Assembly: GCA_021774615.1 (NCBI GenBank)
Contig: JAJFIW010000006.1
Coordinates: 1-55,380 of the forward strand
DNA length: 55,380 bases
Source of the DNA: Alphaproteobacteria bacterium
GTDB taxonomy: Bacteria > Pseudomonadota > Alphaproteobacteria > UBA1280 > UBA6503
Reading direction: 5' to 3'
Shown piece after piece: positions 16,968 through 25,077 of the stretch. The stretch's first letter is position 1. The number at the start of each line of letters is the position of its first letter. A program made the translations under genes and the position numbers. A model generated the notes under the pieces. The model made no database searches. It was given only the letters and a program-made list of their open reading frames with translations, and was not told the origin of the DNA.

Positions 16968-18493
16968 TGAATAAAACTGCTTATATCACCACACCAATCT
17001 ATTACCCAAGTGGCGACCCACATGTTGGTAGTGCTTATACATCTTTAGCTGCTGATGTTTATTCTAGAGCTATGCGCCTTAATGGCGTGGACACAAAATT
17101 CTCTACTGGCACAGATGAGCATGGAATGAAGATACAAAGGTCTGCTGAGAAAGAAAATCTTTCGCCACAAGAATATTTAGATAAAATGTCGGCGCGTTTT
17201 AGAAAACTAAGCCCCATTCTTAACTTAAGCGAGCATGACTTTATTCGCACAACTGAAGAACGCCATAAAAAGGCAGCTACAGCTATGTGGAATAAACTTG
17301 TAGAAGGTGGTTTTATTTATAAAGGGAACTATGCTGGTTGGTATAGTGTCCCCGATGAGACTTATTACACAGAAGAAGAGCTCGTAGATGGCAAAAGCCC
17401 TGATAGTGGACACCCAGTAGAATGGGTAGAAGAAGAATCTTATTACCTAAAGCTATCAGCATTTGGCGATAAGCTACTTAAATATTATGAAGAAAACCCT
17501 GATTTTATTCAACCGACCTCACGGCGTAATGAAGTTTTATCATTTGTAAAATCTGGGTTGCGTGACCTAGCAATCTCTCGATCTAGTTTTAGTTGGGGAG
17601 TTCCTGTTCCTGGTGACGATAAACACGTTATGTATGTATGGGTTGATGCTTTAACTAATTATCTATCGGCGATTGGTTGGCCAGATGATGAACAATGGAA
17701 AAAATATTGGCCTGCAATCCACCTGGTGGGTAAAGATATTTTAAGGTTCCATGCTGTTTATTGGCCTGCAATGTTAATGGCCGCTGGTGTGCCACTACCT
17801 AAACAAGTCTTTGCCCATGGTTTTTTAACTGCGGAAGGTAGTAAAATGAGCAAATCCAAGGGAAATGTTATTGACCCACAGGAAATGGTTAATACGTATG
17901 GCCAGGACCAACTCCGTTATTACTTAATGCGGGACATCCAATTTGGCCAAGATGGCGACTTTTCTGAAGAACGCCTTGTTAACCGTATGAATGCAGATTT
18001 AGCTAATGATTTAGGTAATCTATTCCAACGTGTTTTGTCTATGGTGCATAAGAACTGTGGTGGGCAAGTGCCTGACCTAAAAGACGTAACTGCAGATGAT
18101 AAGGCTTTTCTTAGCCATGTTGGAGAAGACCTAGTAAAAGAATACATGACCCATATTGAAAAGCTAGACTTTAACAAAGCTCTAGACACCGTTTGGCAAA
18201 TTATTAGACTTGCTAACAAATATATGGACACCCAAAAACCATGGATGTTAAAAACAACCGATACCCAGCGCATGGGGCAAATTTTGCGAGTATTAATGGA
18301 GTCATTCTGCCATGTAAGCTTACTAGTAGAACCATTTATGCCAACATCAGCAGCTAAGCTACAAAAACAAATTGGCTTTACTAATAAAACTTTTGCAAAC
18401 TTAACCACTGAAACATCTCTACTAGAAACTGGTGCCACTATTAGTAAACCAGAAGGTGTGTTTATGCGTTGGTCTAATGAGGAGGCTGCATAA
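16967..18493 (+). CDS. metG: Methionyl-tRNA synthetase
   Basis: A 508-residue class I synthetase. It has the ITTPIYYPSGDPHVGSAY opening with the HVGS version of HIGH, the FSTGTDEHGMKIQ motif, the VWVDALTNYLSAIG block and the KMSKSKGNVIDP loop. No zinc-knuckle cysteine set and no C-terminal tRNA-binding extension are present, as in the compact alphaproteobacterial type. tatD starts four bases downstream. Confidence 0.97.
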   Translation: MNKTAYITTPIYYPSGDPHVGSAYTSLAADVYSRAMRLNGVDTKFSTGTDEHGMKIQRSAEKENLSPQEYLDKMSARFRKLSPILNLSEHDFIRTTEERHKKAATAMWNKLVEGGFIYKGNYAGWYSVPDETYYTEEELVDGKSPDSGHPVEWVEEESYYLKLSAFGDKLLKYYEENPDFIQPTSRRNEVLSFVKSGLRDLAISRSSFSWGVPVPGDDKHVMYVWVDALTNYLSAIGWPDDEQWKKYWPAIHLVGKDILRFHAVYWPAMLMAAGVPLPKQVFAHGFLTAEGSKMSKSKGNVIDPQEMVNTYGQDQLRYYLMRDIQFGQDGDFSEERLVNRMNADLANDLGNLFQRVLSMVHKNCGGQVPDLKDVTADDKAFLSHVGEDLVKEYMTHIEKLDFNKALDTVWQIIRLANKYMDTQKPWMLKTTDTQRMGQILRVLMESFCHVSLLVEPFMPTSAAKLQKQIGFTNKTFANLTTETSLLETGATISKPEGVFMRWSNEEAA

Positions 18494-18496
18494 ATA

Positions 18497-19282
18497 ATGT
18501 TGGTTGATTCCCACTGCCATTTAGATGATGAAAAATTATTACCTGAAATAGAGTCTATTTTGCAGCGCGCAGATGAGGCTGGGATTAAAGTCATGCAAAC
18601 TATTTGTACTCAGCGCAAAGACTTCCCAATCATCAAAGACCTTGCGGAAAGCCACAGCAATATTTACTGTTCGTTTGGCATCCACCCTCACAGTGCAGCC
18701 GATGATATTGTTGATGAGGCTGAGATTATAGAAGCTGCCCAACACCCTAAAGTTATTGGCATTGGTGAAACTGGGCTTGATTATTTCTACGAAAATTCGC
18801 CTCGCCAAGAGCAAATTGATAGTTTTAAAAAGCATATTCGCGCCGCTAGAAAGCTTGACCTACCAGTAATTATCCATAGCCGTGATGCTGATGACGATAC
18901 CATCGCAATTATGGATGAAATGCGGGAAGAGGGAGCTTATAAAGCTTTATTCCATTGTTTTTCTAGCAGTAAGAGATTAGCTGACTATGGCGTAAAAAAT
19001 GGTGTCTATATGTCTGCATCAGGTATTATAACATTCAAGAAAAGCCAAGAGTTACGAGATATTTTTAAAGAAGTACCTGAAGACTTATTACTAGTTGAAA
19101 CCGATGCACCTTACCTAGCCCCAGAACCACTACGTGGTAAAGTTTGCGAACCTGCTTTTACTGCCCATACTGCACGCAGACTAGCCGACATTCGAGAAAT
19201 TACTCTTGAACACTTAGCATCTGTAACAACTGCTAATTTCTTTAAGCTTTTTAATAAGGCCGTAGCTGTAAATGGAAATTGA
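18497..19282 (+). CDS. tatD: TatD family metal-dependent deoxyribonuclease
   Basis: A 261-residue TIM-barrel hydrolase with a complete metal site: H6 and H8 in VDSHCHLD, E91 in GETGLDYFY, H127 in VIIHSRDA, H153 in LFHCFSSS and D203 in ETDAPYLAP. TatD enzymes act as 3'-5' DNA exonucleases or repair and quality-control nucleases. It overlaps the next gene by eleven bases. The intact metal ligands matter because a degenerate relative lies two genes downstream. Confidence 0.95.
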   Translation: MLVDSHCHLDDEKLLPEIESILQRADEAGIKVMQTICTQRKDFPIIKDLAESHSNIYCSFGIHPHSAADDIVDEAEIIEAAQHPKVIGIGETGLDYFYENSPRQEQIDSFKKHIRAARKLDLPVIIHSRDADDDTIAIMDEMREEGAYKALFHCFSSSKRLADYGVKNGVYMSASGIITFKKSQELRDIFKEVPEDLLLVETDAPYLAPEPLRGKVCEPAFTAHTARRLADIREITLEHLASVTTANFFKLFNKAVAVNGN

Positions 19283-19901
19283 TTTATCCACCATTAGTAA
19301 GGCCGAATGCTACCAACTAATAACGCAGGCTATTATCCCGCGCCCCATTGCTTGGGTTCTTACCGATAATGGCAGTGGCGATGGCCTTTCTAGATACAAC
19401 CTTGCACCATTCTCATTTTTTAATGCTGTAAGCGCAGAGCCTCCACTAGTTATGCTATCATTCAGCAGTAAAAATGACGATGGAGTTGCAAAAGACACTT
19501 GGGCAAATCTATTAGCACGAAAGAAATGCACAATACACCTAGCAAATATAGAACAACTTGACGACTTAATAGATAGCTCGGCTAGCTTACCTCATGGTGA
19601 GTCTGAATTACTAAGAAAACCATATAAACTTGTAGAATTGGTGTCTGGTAGCCTACCTAGGTTAGAAAACACCCCTATTGCAATGGCGGCTCAATACCAT
19701 AGCCATGTAAATTTTACCCCTGATAACTCTGCAGGTGTTGTTTTTTGCCAAATAAATCATATATATATTAAAGATGATATTTGTAAAAAAGATTATAAAA
19801 ATAGACTAGTTATAGACCCAAGCCTATTTAATCCACCTAGCAGACTTGGTGGTGCAAACTATGCTACAATAGGTAATGTTTTAACCAAAAAAAGGCCTTA
19901 A
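19272..19901 (+). CDS. Flavin reductase-fold FMN-binding protein
   Basis: A 209-residue protein with the split-barrel flavin reductase fold. Visible are IIPRPIAWVLT, NLAPFSFFNAVSAEPPLVMLSF and the late SPLF-like FNPPSRLGGANYATIG region. Family members bind FMN and either reduce it for a partner oxygenase or carry out other redox steps; no partner is present. The start overlaps tatD, so it is likely translationally coupled. In many Alphaproteobacteria tatD is followed by a metallo-beta-lactamase-fold hydrolase instead, so the placement is somewhat unusual. Confidence 0.85.
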   Translation: MEIDLSTISKAECYQLITQAIIPRPIAWVLTDNGSGDGLSRYNLAPFSFFNAVSAEPPLVMLSFSSKNDDGVAKDTWANLLARKKCTIHLANIEQLDDLIDSSASLPHGESELLRKPYKLVELVSGSLPRLENTPIAMAAQYHSHVNFTPDNSAGVVFCQINHIYIKDDICKKDYKNRLVIDPSLFNPPSRLGGANYATIGNVLTKKRP

Positions 19902-19905
19902 GATT

Positions 19906-21846
19906 ATGGCTAAGCAAACACAAGGGTGTCATAAGTGCGGTGGTTACCCTGGGCACCCAAGCAAAAACAGAGCATTCTTAGTCTATTGCATTAACGATGG
20001 TACTTACACATGTAATAACCATTTAACTATCATGGGCAACTGCCCTAAGTGCGGCTCTGGTAAAGTTAAGAAGGTTATGACCCAAGCAGATATTCGTAAA
20101 AGTTCAAAAGGGGGTATGCCTGGGAGTAAACAAAGCCATAACGAAAGCCAAGATAATAACCGTGGTGGCATGGGTTCAGATGTTGACCAAGGTGGGCTAA
20201 AAGTTACTGACTCTCCGCAAAGCAGTAGTGGTGGGGACAGAATGTCAATCACTGAGAACCCTGGTGAGCATGCTCCTGAAAATATTCAACATATCAAAGA
20301 AACTATTTTATCAGAAATAACGGGGGAGAATAACCCTGCCGAAGGAGGCTACAATTTAATTCTGGGTGCTCCTGTAACAGAAGGTGAAGCTATTAAAGGA
20401 GTATCATTATCTTCTTATGAAGCTATATCATCCGCTAGTGGTGGCACCTCTAAACACTCTGAATTAGACAACTTTATAGACACAATTGGCACTAATGAAA
20501 CTACATCTACTAGCGCTACTAATGTTGGAAGCAGTTCATTTGTTATCGAAGCCAAGGGCTCGAATGACAAACCAGCAGCAGAAGACCATAAAATACCCCA
20601 AAATAAAGCTGCAGTTATAGATAAACCATCCTCCATTGAGGAGAGTGAAGACGAAGAACTTGATGATTTTTTTGATGAGATTGGCACAAAAGCATTTGAT
20701 TTTGACAACTCAAATGATGATTCTTCTAAGAAACCAGAAGAAGAGGGTAGTGACGACGAAGAGGAGATGTCATCTGAAGATAAAATACAAAAAGACCCTG
20801 AGGCTCTAACAGATGAAGAGCTTTCTAGTATCGATGAAGAGTTTTCAACTATTGCCAAGCGCCGTCAAGCCCGTATGGAAAACCAAGGGTCTATAAAAAG
20901 ACTGCAAGAAATGGCTAAACTGCCTTTAAAAGAAATTCCACCATCATTAGATTATATAGATTCATTCTGGGGTTTATCATCGTCATCTTTATCAGAAGAA
21001 ATCGATCGCTACCGTAAAATGGTGGATGACATAAAGCAAGAACAACAAAAAAACAATAAAGCTGCAGAGTTTCTAATTGGTGTAATCGGTTTTGAACCAC
21101 TAGATGACTTAACTTTGAACCGAGAAATTATTGCATCTATCCATAATATGCAAGAGGTGTATTGCATTATTGGATTTGGCCCTAAAAAAGTTAAATTTGT
21201 TAAGAAGGATGAATTATCTTTACGGTTAAAAAGTATCATCGGTAGCACAGACCAAGTTATTGGGATAGGTGTGCTAGGGTTAGATATGCACTATGCACCA
21301 TATACAATAGACCAACAGCGAGAAGTTCTGCGTGTGCAGCTAAACTTAGCTGCTGAATTAGACGTACCAGCTTATATCACCAGCGAAAAAGCTGACGCAG
21401 AGCTTTGTAGCTTCATTGAAGATTATATGGCTAATACTAAAATGAAGCATAAACTTATCTATGCGGGCTTACTTAATAGCGATGAAATGGCCAGTTTAGT
21501 AAAAAAACACGATATGCATATTTGCCTGCGCCCAGAGTTAACTTATCCACACAATCTAGCAGCATTGGAACGCACAGCAAAAATAAAACCTGTTCGTTGG
21601 CTACCATGCAGCGGCATGCAGTACAGCTCGCCAGTACAACATGGCAATAAGTGGAATGAAGTTAAATTTATTCCAGAAACAATGAGGTTTCTTGCAGAAG
21701 CATTTAACAAACGTGACAATGATGAATTTATGACATTATGTGTAGGTAACTTTGCAAGATTATTATTTAGCCAACCAGCATCAGGTGAAACCGCAGAAAA
21801 AGAAGACATATGGGCTGGTTTTGATAAAGACAAACCTTTATATTAA
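19906..21846 (+). CDS. Zinc-ribbon protein with acidic linker and catalytically dead TatD-like domain
   Basis: A 646-residue protein of unknown function in three parts. Residues 1-55 carry C8xxC11, C28, C36 and C46xxC49, a probable zinc-binding ribbon. Residues 60-330 are low-complexity and strongly acidic (about 245-315), so probably disordered. Residues 385-620 align with TatD: VIGIGVLGLDMHY corresponds to VIGIGETGLDYFY of the neighbouring TatD, and LAAELDVPAYITSEKA to its LDLPVIIHSRDA. Every ligand I can align is lost: E91 to V456, H127 to T492, H153 to Y519, D203 to C568. It begins four bases after the flavin-reductase gene and ends the run before a strong terminator. Probably a binding or regulatory protein, not a nuclease. 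The TatD relation rests on by-eye alignment. Confidence 0.7.
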   Translation: MAKQTQGCHKCGGYPGHPSKNRAFLVYCINDGTYTCNNHLTIMGNCPKCGSGKVKKVMTQADIRKSSKGGMPGSKQSHNESQDNNRGGMGSDVDQGGLKVTDSPQSSSGGDRMSITENPGEHAPENIQHIKETILSEITGENNPAEGGYNLILGAPVTEGEAIKGVSLSSYEAISSASGGTSKHSELDNFIDTIGTNETTSTSATNVGSSSFVIEAKGSNDKPAAEDHKIPQNKAAVIDKPSSIEESEDEELDDFFDEIGTKAFDFDNSNDDSSKKPEEEGSDDEEEMSSEDKIQKDPEALTDEELSSIDEEFSTIAKRRQARMENQGSIKRLQEMAKLPLKEIPPSLDYIDSFWGLSSSSLSEEIDRYRKMVDDIKQEQQKNNKAAEFLIGVIGFEPLDDLTLNREIIASIHNMQEVYCIIGFGPKKVKFVKKDELSLRLKSIIGSTDQVIGIGVLGLDMHYAPYTIDQQREVLRVQLNLAAELDVPAYITSEKADAELCSFIEDYMANTKMKHKLIYAGLLNSDEMASLVKKHDMHICLRPELTYPHNLAALERTAKIKPVRWLPCSGMQYSSPVQHGNKWNEVKFIPETMRFLAEAFNKRDNDEFMTLCVGNFARLLFSQPASGETAEKEDIWAGFDKDKPLY

Positions 21847-21927
21847 CACCTAATTATTACATAATATCCATTATGCGACAAAAATAAATTTGTGAGTTTA
21901 TCTCCCCTAACTAGGCTATCTTTTTAC

Positions 21928-21974
21928 AAATAAAGAAACCTCCCACAATACATGTGTGGGAGGTTTCTTTATTT
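21928..21974. terminator. Long bidirectional terminator
   Basis: AAATAAAGAAACCTCCCACA and its complement form a 20-bp stem. It ends the long plus-strand run and overlaps the stop of the converging exonuclease gene by two bases. Confidence 0.93.
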
Positions 21975-22653
21975 ATTTTTCGAGCAATGCCGATAAAAGT
22001 GTACCAGGTTTAATTTCCTGATTTTTATTAATACCATGCTTTAAAGCAAATGTTGTAAGGTTTAGCTTATTCTGTGGATTAGCCCGCCACTGGTTACCAG
22101 CTTCACGCACAAAGCGTAACATAGAAAGCGATAACCGAATATCTTCAAGCGCATTATGCCCAGCAGATCTGTCAACACCTAAAAATTCGAATTGTTCGTC
22201 TGAGTTTTGCAATCCAAAAGCTGCGTATCCTAAAGTAAAAGTATCAATTGCACGGTAATGAAACTCTACTTCTTCACCTATTTCAGCCATAACCTGTGTA
22301 AGAAACGCTTTATCAAAATTAGGGTTATGCCCTAAAAATAAGATAGAAGCACCAGTAACTACACCAAACTCTTTTAAATTTTGTGCGACGGCCACCATAG
22401 TTGGTGATGATGCTAGCGACTCTTGGCTCAAGCCGTGGATTTCTTGGGCTTTATTACTCCAATCAAAACGAGATTCATCAAATTGAATTGTACTATTAAA
22501 TGAAGCTTTCTCTTCGAGGGTACGTGTATTAACAATACATGCTGCAATAGATAAACACTGAGAAGGTTTCTGCCCCTGCTTTTCTGTGCCAGGGATAATT
22601 ATTCCACTGGTTTCTGTATCGCAAGCAAGAAAGAATTCTGGAAGATTATTCAC
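21973..22653 (-). CDS. DnaQ-fold 3'-5' exonuclease (DEDDh)
   Basis: A 226-residue exonuclease-domain protein. Motif I is ACDTETSG, motif II is the NPNFDKAF segment, and motif III is GHNALEDIRLS with the catalytic histidine and aspartate. This is the DEDDh pattern of DnaQ, RNase T and ExoX. It lacks the polymerase-contact tail of the true epsilon subunit, so it is more likely a stand-alone exonuclease for repair or RNA processing. Transcribed alone. Confidence 0.85.
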   Translation of the reverse strand: MNNLPEFFLACDTETSGIIIPGTEKQGQKPSQCLSIAACIVNTRTLEEKASFNSTIQFDESRFDWSNKAQEIHGLSQESLASSPTMVAVAQNLKEFGVVTGASILFLGHNPNFDKAFLTQVMAEIGEEVEFHYRAIDTFTLGYAAFGLQNSDEQFEFLGVDRSAGHNALEDIRLSLSMLRFVREAGNQWRANPQNKLNLTTFALKHGINKNQEIKPGTLLSALLEK

Positions 22654-22752
22654 TTGAATATTCCTTATAGAAATAGAAAGAAAAAAGGTATAGAAAAATT
22701 AAGAACTAATTACTTATTATTAACAGCAATCTAAACTTGTGCAAAGTTAAAC

Positions 22753-22860
22753 TTATTTATCTCGTGCAACTGCCTTAATTTGACAAACTTCATGAAAGCC
22801 CGCCTCCCCGCCTTGACGACCAATTCCAGATGACTTATACCCACCAAATGGACTTATATG
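22753..22860 (-). pseudogene. Aldehyde dehydrogenase remnant (last ~35 codons)
   Basis: Reading the minus strand from 22860 gives SPFGGYKSSGIGRQGGEAGF, then HEVCQIKAVARDK and a TAA stop at 22755-22753. This is the conserved C-terminal signature of NAD(P)-dependent aldehyde dehydrogenases. Nothing upstream continues the gene: a hairpin and unrelated sequence follow at 22861. The rest of the gene, roughly 450 codons, is missing, so this is a decayed or deletion-truncated copy. The frame is still clean, which suggests a recent loss. Confidence 0.85.
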
Positions 22861-22864
22861 TCAG

Positions 22865-22900
22865 TGAGGTGGTTATAGCTTAAGCTATATAACCACCTCA
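22865..22900. repeat. Long hairpin at the aldehyde dehydrogenase breakpoint
   Basis: TGAGGTGGTTATA and TATAACCACCTCA flank a short, partly self-complementary centre (GCTTAAGC). It lies just where the dehydrogenase homology stops. Without a clear T-run it may be a terminator for the SpoIIAA-like gene, or the scar of the deletion. Confidence 0.6.
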
Positions 22901-22933
22901 TTAGCTACTAATATTAGAACTCCATCAATTCTG

Positions 22934-23308
22934 TTAAGAATATTTCTCAGGTGTTTTTAGCCATTGGCGTGCACCGTCTATTTGGTCTAGTGAGAAATTA
23001 CGTAGGACTGTTGGCATAAAACCACTCGCAGCTTTAGACACTGGGCTTATCCAGCCGATATCAGAAACAACGGCGCAATGGCTTATGTGTTTAACGTTGT
23101 TTATGTCGAACTTAATGCCTTCCCACATTAGTAATGGGTCAAAACCTTTAAAGTCTTCAACTACTTCTAATAATTTAATCGTTCCATTCTCTTCAACAAA
23201 TTTCTCAAATTGTTTGGTAACTTTATGGAAGTCGTCTTTTGTAATCTTACCTTTAATAGAGAGTTCTATAATTTTCTCTTCTGGTATTTCTTTATAAGTA
23301 ATGGACAT
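22934..23308 (-). CDS. SpoIIAA-like (STAS-fold) protein
   Basis: A 124-residue cytosolic protein resembling the SpoIIAA-like family (the group once called DUF3478). It has a beta-strand opening (IIELSIKGKITKDDF), a central segment FDPLLMWEGIKFDIN, the HCAVVSDIGWISPVSK stretch and a C-terminal helix. Its function is unknown; related proteins occur in many marine bacteria and may bind hydrophobic ligands or partner proteins. It is followed upstream by a small membrane-protein gene on the same strand, and the two may form an operon. Confidence 0.8.
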   Translation of the reverse strand: MSITYKEIPEEKIIELSIKGKITKDDFHKVTKQFEKFVEENGTIKLLEVVEDFKGFDPLLMWEGIKFDINNVKHISHCAVVSDIGWISPVSKAASGFMPTVLRNFSLDQIDGARQWLKTPEKYS

Positions 23309-23332
23309 GGTTCTTCCCTCTTCTATAAAAAA

Positions 23333-23536
23333 TTACTTCTTTTTGAACATTGTATAAAATGGCGGTATAGCAGCAATTATACCTATAATTAAGTAAGTAG
23401 ACCATTCTAAAGATAAAAGTGGAGGCCAAAGTTTAGCAATCATCAAAATTATTGCACCACTACTAAGTTTAATAAAAGATATGTCATACCATTTATAAAG
23501 TTTTATTTTTTTATTTAGCCATGTGAATAAATTCAT
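23333..23536 (-). CDS. Small membrane protein of unknown function
   Basis: A 67-residue protein with two hydrophobic stretches (about residues 24-40 and 46-60) between a basic N-terminus and a basic C-terminus (MFKKK). AAAGAAAGG lies shortly before the ATG. It precedes the SpoIIAA-like gene by 24 bases on the same strand. I do not recognise a family. Confidence 0.6.
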   Translation of the reverse strand: MNLFTWLNKKIKLYKWYDISFIKLSSGAIILMIAKLWPPLLSLEWSTYLIIGIIAAIPPFYTMFKKK

Positions 23537-23674
23537 TTTTATACCTTTCTTTTTACATCTTTAAATAAGTATATCATAAAAGTATCATTATATTAGCTAT
23601 TCAAAAATTTAATTAATTGTGTTACTGTCCCGATTAACTAATTTTTTAAAATAATTTATAAAGGCTCGATACTA

Positions 23675-24154
23675 ATGACAAATAAGGTAATCTCATTCCA
23701 CTACACAGTCAAAAATAGCAAAGGCGAAGTTCTTGACAGTTCAGATGGTGGCGAACCAATGGCTTTTTTAACTGGTCAAGACCAAATTATTCCAGGCCTT
23801 GAAAAAGCTCTACTTGAAATGTCTTCAGGCGATAAAAAGAACCTTGTTATTGCAGCTGCAGACGCTTACGGCGCACGCCGTGACGACATGATGCAAGAAG
23901 TTGGGCGTAAAGAGCTTCCTGATGATATTTCTGTTGGTCAAATGTTCTCTGTTAGTGCAGACGAAAGTGGCGAAGCTACACATCTGGTAACTATTGTTTC
24001 TTTCAATGACGAAACTGTTACTCTTGATGCTAACCACCCATTGGCTGGTCAAGACCTAGAGTTTGATGTTTCTATATCAGAAATCCGCGACGCTTCTGCT
24101 GAAGAAGTTGAACATGGGCATGCCCATGGCGAAGGTGGACACCAACACCACTAA
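23675..24154 (+). CDS. FKBP-type peptidyl-prolyl isomerase, SlyD-like
   Basis: A 159-residue cytosolic isomerase and chaperone. The FKBP part has FHYTVKNSKGEVLDSS and the GLEKALLEMSSGDKK flap. The insert-in-flap region typical of SlyD lies around residues 70-125, and DANHPLAGQDLEFDV is the family hallmark. The end is histidine-rich (HGHAHGEGGHQHH), suited to nickel or other metal binding. A terminator follows, so it is a single-gene unit. Confidence 0.95.
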   Translation: MTNKVISFHYTVKNSKGEVLDSSDGGEPMAFLTGQDQIIPGLEKALLEMSSGDKKNLVIAAADAYGARRDDMMQEVGRKELPDDISVGQMFSVSADESGEATHLVTIVSFNDETVTLDANHPLAGQDLEFDVSISEIRDASAEEVEHGHAHGEGGHQHH

Positions 24155-24169
24155 GCCTCTATACTAAAT

Positions 24170-24215
24170 AAAAAAAGCCGCCTCCTTAAACAAAAGAGGC
24201 GGCTCTTTTATTTTT
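24170..24215. terminator. Rho-independent terminator
   Basis: A-run, AGCCGCCTC and GAGGCGGCT arms (24176-24184 and 24196-24204), then a T-rich run. Confidence 0.9.
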
Positions 24216-24262
24216 CAAGTATTACTATAGATAGCTATAATCAAAATATAAGGTAGTTAAAA

Positions 24263-25069
24263 ATGTCATCACCCCTAAAGTTTATTACTAAGCTTATTGA
24301 TTCTGTTAGAACGCTACGTAATCCAGACAATGGCTGCCCATGGCATTTAAAGCAAACTTTGGCTACTATTGCCCCGTTTACCAAAGCTGAGGCTTACGAA
24401 TTAGGTGATGCTATAGAAAGCAACAACCCGCAAGAAATAAAAGAAGAGCTTGCCGATTTATTATTCCACGTTACGCTGTATGCACAGCATGCTGAAGAAA
24501 AAGGCTGGTTTTCTTTTGATGACATTGCCAAAGAAGCTGACGAGAAAATTCAGCGTCGCCACCCATGGGTTTTTGGCGATAAAAGCATCGAGTATTCCCC
24601 CGAGCAATGGCAAGCAATTAAGCAACAAGAAAACAAAAGCAAATCTGATGACAAAAGCAGTATATTAAGTGGCCTGCCTAAAAATATGCCTGCTCTTCTA
24701 ACTTCGCACGAAATCCACAAGCGCGTTTGCGCTGTAGGTTTTAAATGGAAGGATATTTCTGGAGTATTAGACAAAGTCCATGAAGAAATAGACGAGCTAA
24801 AAGAAGCAATCGAATCTGGCGACAGAAAACACATGGAAGAAGAGCTAGGCGATGTATTATTTACAGCCGCAATTCTTGGGTACTATTCCGATATAAACCC
24901 AGAAAATGCTTTGGCTAGTTCTAACAGTAAATTTAAAAAACGTTTTGCTTATGTTGAAGGCCGTATGAAGCAACATAACTTTTCATTAATCCCAGAGAAC
25001 TTCCAAAAAATGTCGCCATTTTGGCAAGAAGCTAAAGACATAGAAAAGGCAGAAAAAGAAAAAGCCTAA
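24263..25069 (+). CDS. mazG: Nucleoside triphosphate pyrophosphohydrolase MazG
   Basis: A 268-residue housekeeping enzyme with two MazG modules. The first has CPWHLKQT and the metal-binding EELADLLFHVTL helix. The second has EEIDELKEAIESGD and EEELGDVLFTAAIL. It hydrolyses NTPs to NMPs and pyrophosphate, cleaning damaged nucleotides or affecting ppGpp. The C-terminal PFWQEAKDIEK stretch is usual. It converges with comEC with an eight-base gap. Confidence 0.96.
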   Translation: MSSPLKFITKLIDSVRTLRNPDNGCPWHLKQTLATIAPFTKAEAYELGDAIESNNPQEIKEELADLLFHVTLYAQHAEEKGWFSFDDIAKEADEKIQRRHPWVFGDKSIEYSPEQWQAIKQQENKSKSDDKSSILSGLPKNMPALLTSHEIHKRVCAVGFKWKDISGVLDKVHEEIDELKEAIESGDRKHMEEELGDVLFTAAILGYYSDINPENALASSNSKFKKRFAYVEGRMKQHNFSLIPENFQKMSPFWQEAKDIEKAEKEKA

Positions 25070-25077
25070 TTATAAGC

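Noticed and set aside
20415-20858. A 147-codon serine-rich minus-strand gene
   Set aside because: It is the antisense shadow of the acidic linker (GAA/GAT codons read backwards as serine-rich sequence).
22865-22900. Terminal inverted repeat of an insertion sequence
   Set aside because: The arms are adjacent and form a single hairpin, and no transposase fragment is present.
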